In this document: positions 45,581 to 54,407 of the stretch, piece after piece
How the letters are laid out: each line of letters starts with the position of its first letter
Position numbering within the stretch: position 1 is the first letter of the stretch
DNA from: Lederbergia galactosidilytica
Lineage (GTDB): Bacteria; Bacillota; Bacilli; Bacillales; Bacillaceae_C
NCBI RefSeq assembly: GCF_017873565.1
Contig: NZ_JAGGKH010000009.1
Span: forward strand, 1-64,000
Direction: 5' to 3'
Length of the DNA stretch: 64,000 nucleotides
Program-made: the position numbers and the translations under genes
The notes under the pieces: generated by a model
What the model was told of the DNA's origin: nothing
The model's database searches: none
Seen by the model: only the letters and a program-made list of their open reading frames with translations

Positions 45581-46081
45581 ATGCGAAAAATACTATTCTT
45601 CTTTATCAGTTTTTTTATTTTATTAGGTGCTATGTTTATTTGGAGTTTAATAGATAATTATGCACAAGAATTTGAGAATAAGCGGTCTACTGCCCGTTCG
45701 AATTCTCTTAAAATGAACGAAGAGACGGAGGAGCAAATCACAGGATATTTCTACTTTGGTTTTATAGATATGCGAGAGAAATTTGAAGAGGAGGCTCAGG
45801 AACAATATTTTTATTACATGGATCATTACTTTCAACAATACTATAATAAAATAATCCTTCCTGACGAGAGGATAGACTCAAAATCTCCTGAAGGAAATTA
45901 TGTCGAATATTTTCAGGAAATCAATGGTCTTAATCTATTAGAGATTTCTTCAAATTATTCTAAGGGGTTAGGGAATGGAGACTATATCTCTATACAGGTA
46001 AAAGGGCCCGTTTTTGAATCATTTCCCATGCAGGCTAAAATAACTCGGATAGAGATTATCCATTCGAGGAAAGGGATTTAG
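45581..46081 (+). CDS. Hypothetical membrane-anchored protein
   Basis: A 166-residue protein with an N-terminal hydrophobic helix (residues 4-25, ILFFFISFFILLGAMFIWSL) and an extracytoplasmic acidic domain rich in Tyr and Phe. GGAAAGGG precedes ATG 45581. The size and layout suggest a small Bacillus surface protein of unknown function; I cannot name the family. Confidence 0.65.
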   Translation: MRKILFFFISFFILLGAMFIWSLIDNYAQEFENKRSTARSNSLKMNEETEEQITGYFYFGFIDMREKFEEEAQEQYFYYMDHYFQQYYNKIILPDERIDSKSPEGNYVEYFQEINGLNLLEISSNYSKGLGNGDYISIQVKGPVFESFPMQAKITRIEIIHSRKGI

Positions 46082-46213
46082 ACCATACACAACAACTAAA
46101 AGATCCATGTCTGGTTCGAGTTGTACTAAGCTAGCGCTGTAACCAAAATTTATTTTCTGAATAGTATAAAATCCACTGGTATTGGCGATCATGCTAAAAA
46201 GGGGTGGATTGAA

Positions 46214-46396
46214 TTGGTACAAGTTAAGCTGTTTGATTGTGACCATGAACAGGATTTAGAGGAAGAAATGAATGAATTCCTCGAACAAATATCGCCGAGA
46301 GATGTGGTTGATATTAAATATAATGTTGCGCTCATTGGCGATGCTTCCGGGGAACAAGTCTTTTGTTTCAGCGCATTGATCATATATAACACATAA
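46214..46396 (+). CDS. cse60: Sporulation protein Cse60
   Basis: A 60-residue acidic protein (VQVKLFDCDHEQDLEEEMNE at its start) matching Cse60, a small sigma-E-dependent protein made in the mother cell of B. subtilis. The start is TTG 46214, with AAGGGG upstream. Its presence supports an endospore former. Followed by a terminator. Confidence 0.85.
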   Translation: MVQVKLFDCDHEQDLEEEMNEFLEQISPRDVVDIKYNVALIGDASGEQVFCFSALIIYNT

Positions 46397-46437
46397 AGGC
46401 AGGTTGCTATCGCAGTAGATAGTCCTGCCTTTTTTGT
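46395..46437 (+). terminator. Terminator of cse60
   Basis: Stem AAGGCAGG...CCTGCCTT with following TTTTTT. Confidence 0.85.
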
Positions 46438-46441
46438 TTAA

Positions 46442-46615
46442 ATGAGTAGAATAGAAGAACTGCAAAAAGCGGGAGATCGACATGGCCGTGCCGGAAAGAA
46501 ATTTAAAATGCCTACAGAACTATGGCTGTCCCCTAAACTCAAGGAAGTCTCCAAAAGTGTAACAGCCGCAAGCCTTGATTCTCCCCGAAACGCAAGGCAC
46601 CCGTTAAAAGTGTAA
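46442..46615 (+). other. Doubtful 57-codon reading frame running into a short repeat
   Basis: ATG 46442 begins MSRIEELQKAGDRHGRAGKK, then FKMPTELWLSP, which looks protein-like, but there is no ribosome binding site (the ATG directly follows the cse60 terminator) and the second half lies in a repeated region. It may be the 5' remnant of a lost gene. Confidence 0.25.
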
Positions 46616-46680
46616 CAACGCAAGCCCCGGCTGTCCCGAAAATTCAAGCCCCCAGCCAAAAGTGTAACAACTCTAATTTT
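46520..46680. repeat. Three imperfect units of about 53 bp with AAAAGTGTAACA
   Basis: AAAAGTGTAACA begins at about 46553, 46607 and 46658 (spacings near 54 and 51), with GCAAGCC and CTGTCCC repeated between. A short degenerate tandem repeat between the convergent cse60 and ytfP genes. The remainder to 46748 holds no other feature. Confidence 0.6.
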
Positions 46681-46748
46681 TCATCGCAACCCAAAGTCTT
46701 CTCCTATGCAGTACCCGCTCGATTCTCAAAAAATCATTAAAACGGAAT

Positions 46749-48011
46749 TTACTCTTTCCCAAATAGGGCGGCATTCATCCCTGCCAGTCTACCTGTCACA
46801 AGTGCAGCTGTAATATTATAGCCGCCTGTATAGCCATAGATATCCAAAATCTCCCCACAGAAATGCAGGCCTGGCATGAGTTTGGAGGCCATTGTTTTAG
46901 GCTCGATTTCTTTTACGGAAATACCGCCACCTGTGACAAAAGCTTTTTCTAAAGGTAAGGTGCCATTTACTTTAAAGGTGAATTGTTTGCAGATTTTAGC
47001 AAAGGTCCGCCATTTTTCCGTTGAAATGGTAGCACAAACCTCTGTAGGTTCGATTGCGCATTGCGTGAGCAAGAACAATAAGTAGCGTTCAGGTAACAAG
47101 CCTTTCAATGCATTTTTAACACTCTTTTTTGGCTCGTCCTTTTTAATCTTTTGTGTTGCTTGAAAAAGTTCTTCCTCACTTTGATCAGGCAAGGCATCAA
47201 TGGCCATTGTTACTTCATGCTGCTTTGACTTTTTTAGCTGCTTTACGACAAATTGGCTACAGCGTAAGGCGGCAGGGCCGGAAATGCCGAGATGGGTAAA
47301 AATCATGTCCATTTTATGGGTAATCACTGGTTTCCCATTTGGCTTCAACACACTGAGACCAACATCACGCAATGATAATCCTTGTAGTTGCTTTTCTTTT
47401 ATAAAACCTTCGTTGGAGGTAATTGGCACTTCAGTTGGGAACAGTTCTGTAATCGTATGGCCGGCCGCCTTTGCCCACGGATAACCATCCCCAGTTGAAC
47501 CAGTTTGTGGGACAGATGCACCTCCAGTGGCAAGCACGATAGCAGAAGCAGCATATTCTTCACCAGATTTTAACAGAACCCCTGTAGTTTTACCTTCATC
47601 ATAAAGCACTTTTTGAACGGGAGTATCGAGCAGCACATCAACGTTTAGTTCATCCATTCTTGTTAAAAGGGCATCAACGACAGATTGTGCCCGATTGGAT
47701 ACTGGGAACATCCGGCCATGATCTTCTTCTTTTAATTCAATTCCAAGCTGTTCAAAGAAACGAATTATATCTTCATTATTAAAAACAGAAAAAGCACTGT
47801 AAAGAAACCGCCCATTGCCTGGTATATGCCGAATAATCTCATCAAGGGGCAAGCGGTTTGTTACATTACAACGTCCTCCACCGGAAATCGCTAATTTTCT
47901 CCCCAGTTTATGCCCTTTATCAATTAATAAAACTTTTGCCTTATTTTCAGCGGCGGCAATTGAGGCCATTAATCCCGATGGACCTCCACCAATCACAATC
48001 ACATCATACAT
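46749..48011 (-). CDS. ytfP: FAD-dependent oxidoreductase of the HI0933 family (YtfP)
   Basis: A 420-residue flavoprotein with dinucleotide motif [11 protein letters not shown] at residues 6-16, [19 protein letters not shown] near 33-51 and the C-terminal FAD-binding [10 protein letters not shown] ... [13 protein letters not shown]0933/YtfP/BaiN family; the physiological substrate is unclear. ATG 48011 lacks an ideal ribosome binding site but aligns with the family. Neighbouring ytgP is transcribed divergently. Confidence 0.88.
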   Translation of the reverse strand: MYDVIVIGGGPSGLMASIAAAENKAKVLLIDKGHKLGRKLAISGGGRCNVTNRLPLDEIIRHIPGNGRFLYSAFSVFNNEDIIRFFEQLGIELKEEDHGRMFPVSNRAQSVVDALLTRMDELNVDVLLDTPVQKVLYDEGKTTGVLLKSGEEYAASAIVLATGGASVPQTGSTGDGYPWAKAAGHTITELFPTEVPITSNEGFIKEKQLQGLSLRDVGLSVLKPNGKPVITHKMDMIFTHLGISGPAALRCSQFVVKQLKKSKQHEVTMAIDALPDQSEEELFQATQKIKKDEPKKSVKNALKGLLPERYLLFLLTQCAIEPTEVCATISTEKWRTFAKICKQFTFKVNGTLPLEKAFVTGGGISVKEIEPKTMASKLMPGLHFCGEILDIYGYTGGYNITAALVTGRLAGMNAALFGKE

Positions 48012-48466
48012 TGTATCTGCTCACTTTCATGTTTAAATTCAACCAAAATAATAACGGATAAGTTTGATCGTCAAATCCTTAGCAACCCCCTGAGAAATCT
48101 CTCCATTATACTAGTCCTTCTTATAGCATTATACAAAAGAACGGAATCCGACTTAAGTGCTGCCAGCTTACAGTCCTTACCATATTTTTAGGTTTAATGG
48201 TTTGGGTTATTTTAGGAGAAAAGACTCCTTGTTTTGCTAAGGAAATATTTACAAGTAAAAGTATTTCTATATGAAAAACGTTGTGTAAACGGCGTCGCCC
48301 TACTCCTTGCAACAGGCATTTAAGAAATAAGTCAAATATACCTAGTCATACACCTACCACTTTTCTTAAAATACTATGAACATTTAACAAACGCAACGTT
48401 GAACTCATTGTCAAATTAAGTCGATAGCTGTAAACTAATGAATAGTGTGTAGAATAATATGTTTTA
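48012..48466. other. Intergenic region between ytfP and ytgP
   Basis: About 455 bases between divergent genes. A headless plus-strand frame near 48165-48274 reads VLTIFLGLMVWVILGEKTPC then FAKEIFTSKSISI and looks like a signal-peptide remnant, but has no convincing start. Otherwise nothing recognised. Confidence 0.4.
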
Positions 48467-48499
48467 ATGGAAAATAAAAAATGGAGAGTTCGAGAATGT

Positions 48500-50113
48500 A
48501 TGTCATCTAAATTAATACGGGGAACATTTATATTAACGCTCGGTACAATTTTATCCAAAGTATTAGGTCTTCTCTATGTTATTCCTTTTAAAGCGATTAT
48601 TGGTGGGGAAAGTGCCTATGCTATCTATAATTATGGTTATACGCCCTATACAATTTTTATTAGTATTGCTACAGCGGGCGTACCTCTTGCTGTTTCCAAA
48701 TATGTTGCAAAATATAACGCATTAGGAGAATATGAGGTAGGTCATCGGTTATTTCGCTCAGGCTTGTTTGTGATGACTTTAACAGGGATTGCCTCTTTTC
48801 TCATAATGTACGGATTAGCGACGCCGATCGCAGAAATTGTGTTAAAAGGGGCAGAGACTGAATATACGATTGCAGATGTCGCCTCTGTCATCAGGGCCGT
48901 CAGCTTTGCTTTAATTGTTATTCCTGCCATGAGTTTAATCCGTGGGTTTTTCCAAGGAAACCAGTCAATGGGACCATCTGCCGTTTCAACCGTCATTGAG
49001 CAATTGGCTAGAATTATTTTCTTATTAGCCGGTAGTTATATTGTGATCTATATGTTGAAGGGTAGTGTGGTGACCGCGATTGGGGTGGCGACATTTGCGG
49101 CCTTTATCGGTGGGATTGCTAGTCTTATTGTCTTACTTTGGTATTGGAGAAAACGTAAGCCGAAATTAGACGAACAACGCCTGCAAAGTAAAGGCGAACT
49201 CAATGTATCATTAGGCAATATGTATAAGGAAATTATCGTCTATGCTTTTCCTTTTGTCATGGTCGGCATTGCCAATCCATTATATACTTTTATTGATCAA
49301 TTAACATTTAACAGTGCTATGGCTGCTGGGAGCCAAGCAGTCAATTATTTGGATGCTTATGGAACCTTAAGTTTAAATCATAAATTGGTGATCATCCCGG
49401 TATCTTTAGCTACAGCCTTTGCGATGACATTGGTTCCTTTAATTACGGAATCCTTCGTCAATGACGATCGGAAAATTCTCTTCCGTCAGCTTGATCAGAC
49501 GATTCAAGTTTTATTATTTATTACGTTGCCAGCAGCCTTAGGGCTGATGATATTGGCAGAACCTTTTTATACTGTGTTCTATGGTTATTCAGATCTCGGA
49601 ACAGAGGTGCTGAGAACGTATGCACCTGTCGCGATCTTGTTTGCTTTATATTCCGTGACCGCAGCGATTTTGCAAGGAATCAATGAACAACGCTTCACGA
49701 TCTTAAGCTTATTAACAGGGATTTTAATTAAATTAAGTTTAAATATCCCATTGATTAAGGCCTTTGGTACAGATGGAGCGATTTATGCAACAGCACTCGG
49801 ATATTTCGTTTCAATCGTGATTAATTTGATTGTTATAAAAATCTTTGCCAAATATCCACTACGACTTGTCTATAGAAGAGTTCTTTTAATTGTGATCTTT
49901 AATATCGCCATGTTAGTGCCAGTGTACTTTATTTACCTAGGTCTTCACTCTATTATGAATCCAGAATCTCGCCTGCAAGGATTATTACTAATCTTTATTT
50001 GTGCCGCGATTGGAGCAGGGATTTATGGTTATTTAAGCCTGAAATCTGGTTTAGCTGATCGTCTATTTGGTGAACGATTAACAAGAGTGAAGAAGAAACT
50101 GGGAATGAGTTAA
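48500..50113 (+). CDS. ytgP: MOP-superfamily flippase YtgP (MurJ-type lipid II flippase)
   Basis: A 537-residue polytopic protein with about 14 hydrophobic segments of the MVF/polysaccharide-synthase group. The N-terminus (LIRGTFILTLGTILSKVLG) is typical. YtgP of B. subtilis has been reported as a MurJ that flips lipid II for cell-wall synthesis. Spo-type relatives (SpoVB) have the same architecture, so the exact substrate is inferred from synteny. I place the start at ATG 48500 (GGAGAG upstream) although the frame is open from 48467. Confidence 0.85.
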   Translation: MSSKLIRGTFILTLGTILSKVLGLLYVIPFKAIIGGESAYAIYNYGYTPYTIFISIATAGVPLAVSKYVAKYNALGEYEVGHRLFRSGLFVMTLTGIASFLIMYGLATPIAEIVLKGAETEYTIADVASVIRAVSFALIVIPAMSLIRGFFQGNQSMGPSAVSTVIEQLARIIFLLAGSYIVIYMLKGSVVTAIGVATFAAFIGGIASLIVLLWYWRKRKPKLDEQRLQSKGELNVSLGNMYKEIIVYAFPFVMVGIANPLYTFIDQLTFNSAMAAGSQAVNYLDAYGTLSLNHKLVIIPVSLATAFAMTLVPLITESFVNDDRKILFRQLDQTIQVLLFITLPAALGLMILAEPFYTVFYGYSDLGTEVLRTYAPVAILFALYSVTAAILQGINEQRFTILSLLTGILIKLSLNIPLIKAFGTDGAIYATALGYFVSIVINLIVIKIFAKYPLRLVYRRVLLIVIFNIAMLVPVYFIYLGLHSIMNPESRLQGLLLIFICAAIGAGIYGYLSLKSGLADRLFGERLTRVKKKLGMS

Positions 50114-50152
50114 CCATTCCCTTTCTAGCGATAAAATAAACATATTTTGAAA

Positions 50153-50204
50153 TGGGCAGTGTCCCCGCCTTAATGTTAGAATGAGGTGGGGGCAACTGCC
50201 CGTA
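50153..50204. repeat. Palindrome GGGCAGT...ACTGCCC after ytgP
   Basis: GGGCAGTGTCCCCGCC pairs imperfectly with GGTGGGGGCAACTGCCC. It resembles the shared hairpin at 36523-36584 (GGGGCCAGTCCCCC) but lacks a T-run on the plus strand. A palindromic repeat, possibly a weak terminator. Confidence 0.55.
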
Positions 50205-50282
50205 TCTGTATATATGCCGTTATGATTGTTCATGAATATATTTAATTCTTGACAGGGTGGAATTTGTTAGCCATTAAAAGAA

Positions 50283-50618
50283 TTAATAATACCCAGTTTC
50301 ATCATATTCTGGCCGGCCTTGATGGCCCGGAAATCCTGGGTAGCTTCCTTGACCTTCTAAACGAGATACGCGGCGTTCAAGACGATTAAATTGGCGTTCT
50401 AGTCTTCTCACTTGATTCTCTAATTGATCTACTCTGCGATTAAGTGAGGATTGATTTGGCGTTCCAGGAAAGAAATGTTTTGCTTGCATATCATCTTGTT
50501 GTGAAAACTCCCCATACATAGGTTGTTGCGACATATCCCCTTGTAGTTGGGGCATTACTTGACCAGGAAACGGCATTTGATTAGAAAACGGCATAGGCAT
50601 TTGTTGGCGAAAACTCAT
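50283..50618 (-). CDS. Hypothetical Gln/Pro-rich coiled-coil protein
   Basis: A 111-residue protein: N-terminal M/Q/P/F-rich segment (MSFRQQMPMPFSNQMPFPGQ), a central coiled coil with repeated RRVDQLENQVRRLERQF heptads (residues 62-92), and a glycine/tyrosine-rich tail ending GRPEYDETGYY. The composition resembles spore-coat or exosporium proteins of bacilli. The ribosome binding site (GGAGTGACGTATAAATG) is acceptable. Function unknown. Confidence 0.7.
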   Translation of the reverse strand: MSFRQQMPMPFSNQMPFPGQVMPQLQGDMSQQPMYGEFSQQDDMQAKHFFPGTPNQSSLNRRVDQLENQVRRLERQFNRLERRVSRLEGQGSYPGFPGHQGRPEYDETGYY

Positions 50619-50761
50619 TTATACGTCACTCCATTTCATTATCTCTTCCAACATCAGCCTATGTAAAAGTTTGTAAAGGGTATGGGCTTAGGCCTAAAGG
50701 GAAGAAATAAGTTAAAAATGTTTTTAATTGAGGAAGGCAATAGAGGAAAAGGAGAATTTTG

Positions 50762-51481
50762 ATGAGAATTGATAAGCTTTTAGCAAATACGGGTTACGGT
50801 AGTCGGAAAGAGGTAAAAAAGCTCCTGAAAAATGGCAGTGTTACGGTTGAAGGGAAAGCAGTCAAGGATCCGAAAACACAAGTGAACCCCGAGCAACAAT
50901 CAGTTTATGTTCATGGGGAAGAAGTATTTTATCGTGAATTTATTTATTTAATGATGAATAAGCCAGGAAATGTGATTTCGGCAACAGAGGATTTACATGA
51001 AAAAACCGTGATAGACTTATTGCATCCAGACGATGCTTTCATTTCGCCGTTCCCAGTAGGACGATTAGATAAGGATACAGAGGGATTACTTTTATTAACC
51101 AATGATGGAAAATTAGCCCACCAATTGCTTTCACCTAAAAAGGATGTGCCCAAAACATATTTTGCGATCATTAAAGGCCAAGTTACTGAGGATGATAAGC
51201 AAGCCTTTGAAAAAGGGGTCATTTTAGATGATGGTTATGAAACAAAGCCAGGATTTTTAGAGATTTTAAAAGCAGGAGAACGTTCAGATATTGAGTTAAC
51301 CATTACAGAAGGAAAGTTCCATCAAGTGAAAAGAATGTTTGAAGCTGTGGGAAAGAAAGTTATCTATTTGAAGCGAATTTCGATGGGGCCTTTACAATTG
51401 GATGAGGCATTATCCTTAGGGGAATATCGCGAATTAACAGAAGAAGAGGTATCTCAATTACAGAATACGGCAATAAAATGA
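50762..51481 (+). CDS. ytzG: RsuA-family 16S rRNA pseudouridine synthase (YtzG)
   Basis: A 239-residue enzyme with an N-terminal S4 RNA-binding domain (RIDKLLANTGYGSRKEVKKL) and the catalytic motif GRLDKDTEGLLLLTNDG near residue 100, whose aspartate is the nucleophile. It isomerises a uridine in small-subunit rRNA. ATG 50762 follows AAAAGGAGA; the TTG at 50759 is less likely. Confidence 0.92.
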   Translation: MRIDKLLANTGYGSRKEVKKLLKNGSVTVEGKAVKDPKTQVNPEQQSVYVHGEEVFYREFIYLMMNKPGNVISATEDLHEKTVIDLLHPDDAFISPFPVGRLDKDTEGLLLLTNDGKLAHQLLSPKKDVPKTYFAIIKGQVTEDDKQAFEKGVILDDGYETKPGFLEILKAGERSDIELTITEGKFHQVKRMFEAVGKKVIYLKRISMGPLQLDEALSLGEYRELTEEEVSQLQNTAIK

Positions 51482-51612
51482 CTGCCCTCCATTTATAATG
51501 GGCAGTCCACATTTTGTTAAAAACATTTTCAAGCTTGGATAAGGCGCTTCGGTGACTTATGCTCACCTAAGTGACCAATCCTATTTGAATAAATAATACA
51601 TATCGTTATAGG

Positions 51613-51831
51613 TTAAGTTACTTTCACTTTTTTCTCCGTTGTTGTCCATTTTCCACGTCTCGGGCTACTGATTAGGTCATTGTATTCTAACACATTCAAA
51701 TCCCTCTGAATGGTGCGAGGAGTGCTTCCAAATTCATCCACGATCTCCCGTGTTGTAACGGTTCCATTTTCTAGAATATATAAGTAAATGGATTTGACCC
51801 TGGTAAGCATTCTATTCGTTGACGGTTTCAA
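51613..51831 (-). CDS. ytzE: Small HTH regulator YtzE (DeoR-type)
   Basis: A protein of about 72 residues consisting almost only of a DeoR-type helix-turn-helix: MLTRVKSIYLYILENG, then VTTREIVDEFGSTPRTIQRD. It corresponds to YtzE of B. subtilis. I choose TTG 51831 (N-terminus KPSTNRMLTR) because GGGAG lies 8 bases upstream; the frame is open to 51876. The 380 bases to ythP (51832-52209) hold no recognised feature. Confidence 0.85.
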   Translation of the reverse strand: MKPSTNRMLTRVKSIYLYILENGTVTTREIVDEFGSTPRTIQRDLNVLEYNDLISSPRRGKWTTTEKKVKVT

Positions 51832-52209
51832 TAAAACCACTCCCTCATCTTTAATCCCATGGCAGTCGGTTGACATCTTGCCTAGTTAAAGAGATGGTAA
51901 TTTCCCGCAGACAACTCCTTTTAAGAGATGTTCCAAAGGTTTAATTGACACTTCGCTCTTTTTCTCATATGGATGTGTCCTTCTATTTCCCTTTTAGAAC
52001 AACCACTTTAAGTATATTCTATTTTCAGACAGTTCCATTTTAACGCATTTATTCAAAAATGAAAAGGGGGAAGTTCTTTTTTATAAATAAAAGTAGCAAA
52101 TTTGGTTCTTGCATTCAGTGTTTGTAGATAAAAACTTTGATTGGGAACTTTTTAGTCATTTATTCGTAAATGTAAGGGAGATGGATGAACGTAATAGGGG
52201 AGTGGCTAT

Positions 52210-52917
52210 ATGGCTTTACTAGAGGTGAATATACAGCAAGCTGGTTATCAAATAAATAAGAAGACAATTTCCGATATTCACTTTTCAATTAGACAAGGTG
52301 AATTAATGGGAATGATTGGAGCAAATGGAGCAGGAAAAAGCACGACAATTAAAGCAATTTTGGATGAATTACCTTTTGTAGAAGGGGAGATCTCAAAAGC
52401 TGAGGGTGGGAAGCTGTCCTATATTCCAGAGCGTCCTTTGTATTATCAAGAATTAACGCTTTGGGAGCATTTTGAGTTTGTGGCCGCTGTCGAGGAGCTA
52501 GGAGAAGACGCCCTCCACTATGCCAAGGAGATCTTGCGACAATTTCGCTTATCTGCTCATCTCCATAAATTTCCTGGAAACTTTTCAAAGGGAATGCAGC
52601 AGAAAGGAATGTTGGCGCTTGCCTTATTCACAAAACCAGATCTCTTGATCATTGATGAGCCGTTTATGGGGCTTGATCCTGGTTCGACAAAACTACTTTT
52701 AGATCTTTTAGAAGAAGAACGAAGTAAAGGTAAGGGAATTTTAATGTGCACCCATATATTAGATACAGCACAAAGAATGTGTGACACCTTTATTATCATT
52801 GAAAAAGGGCGGATGAAAGCGAAAGGTCAATTAGATGAGGTGTTAAAACAATGTGGTGCTACAGACGGTAGTCTCTATTCTTGTTTGGAGGTAGAGGTCG
52901 AAGAAGATGAAGAGTAA
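52210..52917 (+). CDS. ythP: ABC transporter ATP-binding protein YthP (EcsA-like)
   Basis: A 235-residue ATPase: Walker A GANGAGKST near residue 38, signature FSKGMQQK near 128, Walker B LLIIDEPFMGLDP near 145, H-loop CTHIL. With ythQ it forms an Ecs-like transporter of unknown substrate. It overlaps ythQ by 11 bases. Confidence 0.9.
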   Translation: MALLEVNIQQAGYQINKKTISDIHFSIRQGELMGMIGANGAGKSTTIKAILDELPFVEGEISKAEGGKLSYIPERPLYYQELTLWEHFEFVAAVEELGEDALHYAKEILRQFRLSAHLHKFPGNFSKGMQQKGMLALALFTKPDLLIIDEPFMGLDPGSTKLLLDLLEEERSKGKGILMCTHILDTAQRMCDTFIIIEKGRMKAKGQLDEVLKQCGATDGSLYSCLEVEVEEDEE

Positions 52918-54082
52918 AGAGCTATTTTGGATGAGATTGAAGCAAGAGTGGGAGCATCGCTTTCGTACAATCAAATCCATTGTTGATTGGACTGTTTTTG
53001 TTTATTTTGTATTGCCTGCTACCGTAATTTCCTTTTTCATTTACCGTTCCTGGTGGCTGGAAATGCCCAATTGGATGGATGGAGTCCCGATCCAATTACT
53101 CGCATTGTTCTTTCTCCTATTATGGGGAGATCATTTTCACACTTATGTGCGGGAAGCAGATCGAATTTTTCTGAGAAAAAATAAAAAGTTATTTCTGCAG
53201 TTAAAACAGTGGGGAATTATCTATTCTTATCTTTATCAATGTCTATCAGTTTTGGGAGTAGGAATCGCGATCGGGCCATTTTGGTATCAACATTTTCAAT
53301 TACATACAGGGGATTTTATCCTTTTTTCTGGTCTTTGGGTATCTTTAAAATGGTTAATTATGGCGATAAAAGGGAAATGGAATGTGCAGGTACGTGGATG
53401 GCGAAGTCTGCTAAGAGGGATTCCATTTTTCATTGGCGCCTTGATAGTTTGGGGACTTGGTTTTCAGTTTTTTTTACAGCAGAATGTTGGTTGGCTTTTA
53501 CTGCTAATCGTATTCAACACCGCCCTCTCAATTTTGTTTGTACGTCATCGATTTACTTCAGTTCACAATTTTGAGCAAGATTTAACCATTGATGAATTAG
53601 AGAAAAATAAATATACGGAAATGATCTTTCAACTCTCATTGGATATTGAAAAGCAATCAAGAAGTACAAGCAATCGTATCAAGCCGCGGCTATACACACG
53701 ATCAAATCGTTTATTTAAAACTCGTAATGAGAAAACCGGTTATTTAGAATTGTTTATCAAGGCGATAACACGGAACTCGCAATATATTTTACAATACATG
53801 CAAATTATCAGTGTGACTGCTGCCGCAATTATTCTCTTACCGCCAGTATGGTTAAAAATCACTGTCTTCATATCAGGAGCAGTATTTTTATTAACTTGGG
53901 TGGGAAATATGTGGCGAAGAACAGTGGAAGAACACCCTTTTGTTAGAAAATATCCGATGGAGATAGGTTTTTTTCAAGCGAAGAGAATTGTCACCATCGC
54001 TTCCCTGATACCCTTTATAGTCATTGTTGGTTTGCTTGTGGTCATACGAATTTTTTTATTTACACATATTCCAAATTTATGA
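52907..54082 (+). CDS. ythQ: ABC transporter permease YthQ (EcsB family)
   Basis: A 391-residue membrane protein with about 8 to 9 hydrophobic segments and the EcsB-like motif RLKQEWEHRFRTIKSIVDW at the N-terminus. Overlap with ythP indicates one operon. The role is unknown; EcsAB affects secretion and intramembrane proteolysis in B. subtilis. Confidence 0.88.
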   Translation: MKSKELFWMRLKQEWEHRFRTIKSIVDWTVFVYFVLPATVISFFIYRSWWLEMPNWMDGVPIQLLALFFLLLWGDHFHTYVREADRIFLRKNKKLFLQLKQWGIIYSYLYQCLSVLGVGIAIGPFWYQHFQLHTGDFILFSGLWVSLKWLIMAIKGKWNVQVRGWRSLLRGIPFFIGALIVWGLGFQFFLQQNVGWLLLLIVFNTALSILFVRHRFTSVHNFEQDLTIDELEKNKYTEMIFQLSLDIEKQSRSTSNRIKPRLYTRSNRLFKTRNEKTGYLELFIKAITRNSQYILQYMQIISVTAAAIILLPPVWLKITVFISGAVFLLTWVGNMWRRTVEEHPFVRKYPMEIGFFQAKRIVTIASLIPFIVIVGLLVVIRIFLFTHIPNL

Positions 54083-54111
54083 ATTGGAAAAAAAGGTATA
54101 TAATAGAGGAT

Positions 54112-54361
54112 ATTCAAAAAGTAAGGATCAAAGGCTCATTTCGCGACAACAATCGACCTGTGTCCTGCAGGTCTCGCTAAAACGGGCACTGCGAGCTAAA
54201 GGTCCTTTGACTAAGTGCCGTCATGTCCTGTGGACAACGTAGAAGTTAGCACACGCGCAAATTCGCCTCGAACTTTTGACGTACAGGATATAAAAGTGGA
54301 CATTGGCGATTGACGTTAGCGTAGGCACTGACATGGTCTTTTTTATCCTCCTTTTTGAACA
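54112..54361. repeat. MITE-like element (copy 3) carrying an internal three-helix-like repeat
   Basis: Left end ATTCAAAAAG, right end ATCCTCCTTTTTGAAC. Inside, 54124-54180 begins GGATCAAAGGCTCATTTCGC, resembling the three-helix family (copies D and E) but with an altered interior. About 250 bases just before pepV. No coding capacity. Confidence 0.65.
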
Positions 54362-54407
54362 CGCACTAATAGAAAAAGAGAATTTTTGAAAAGGAGTCAT
54401 GGTTGGA

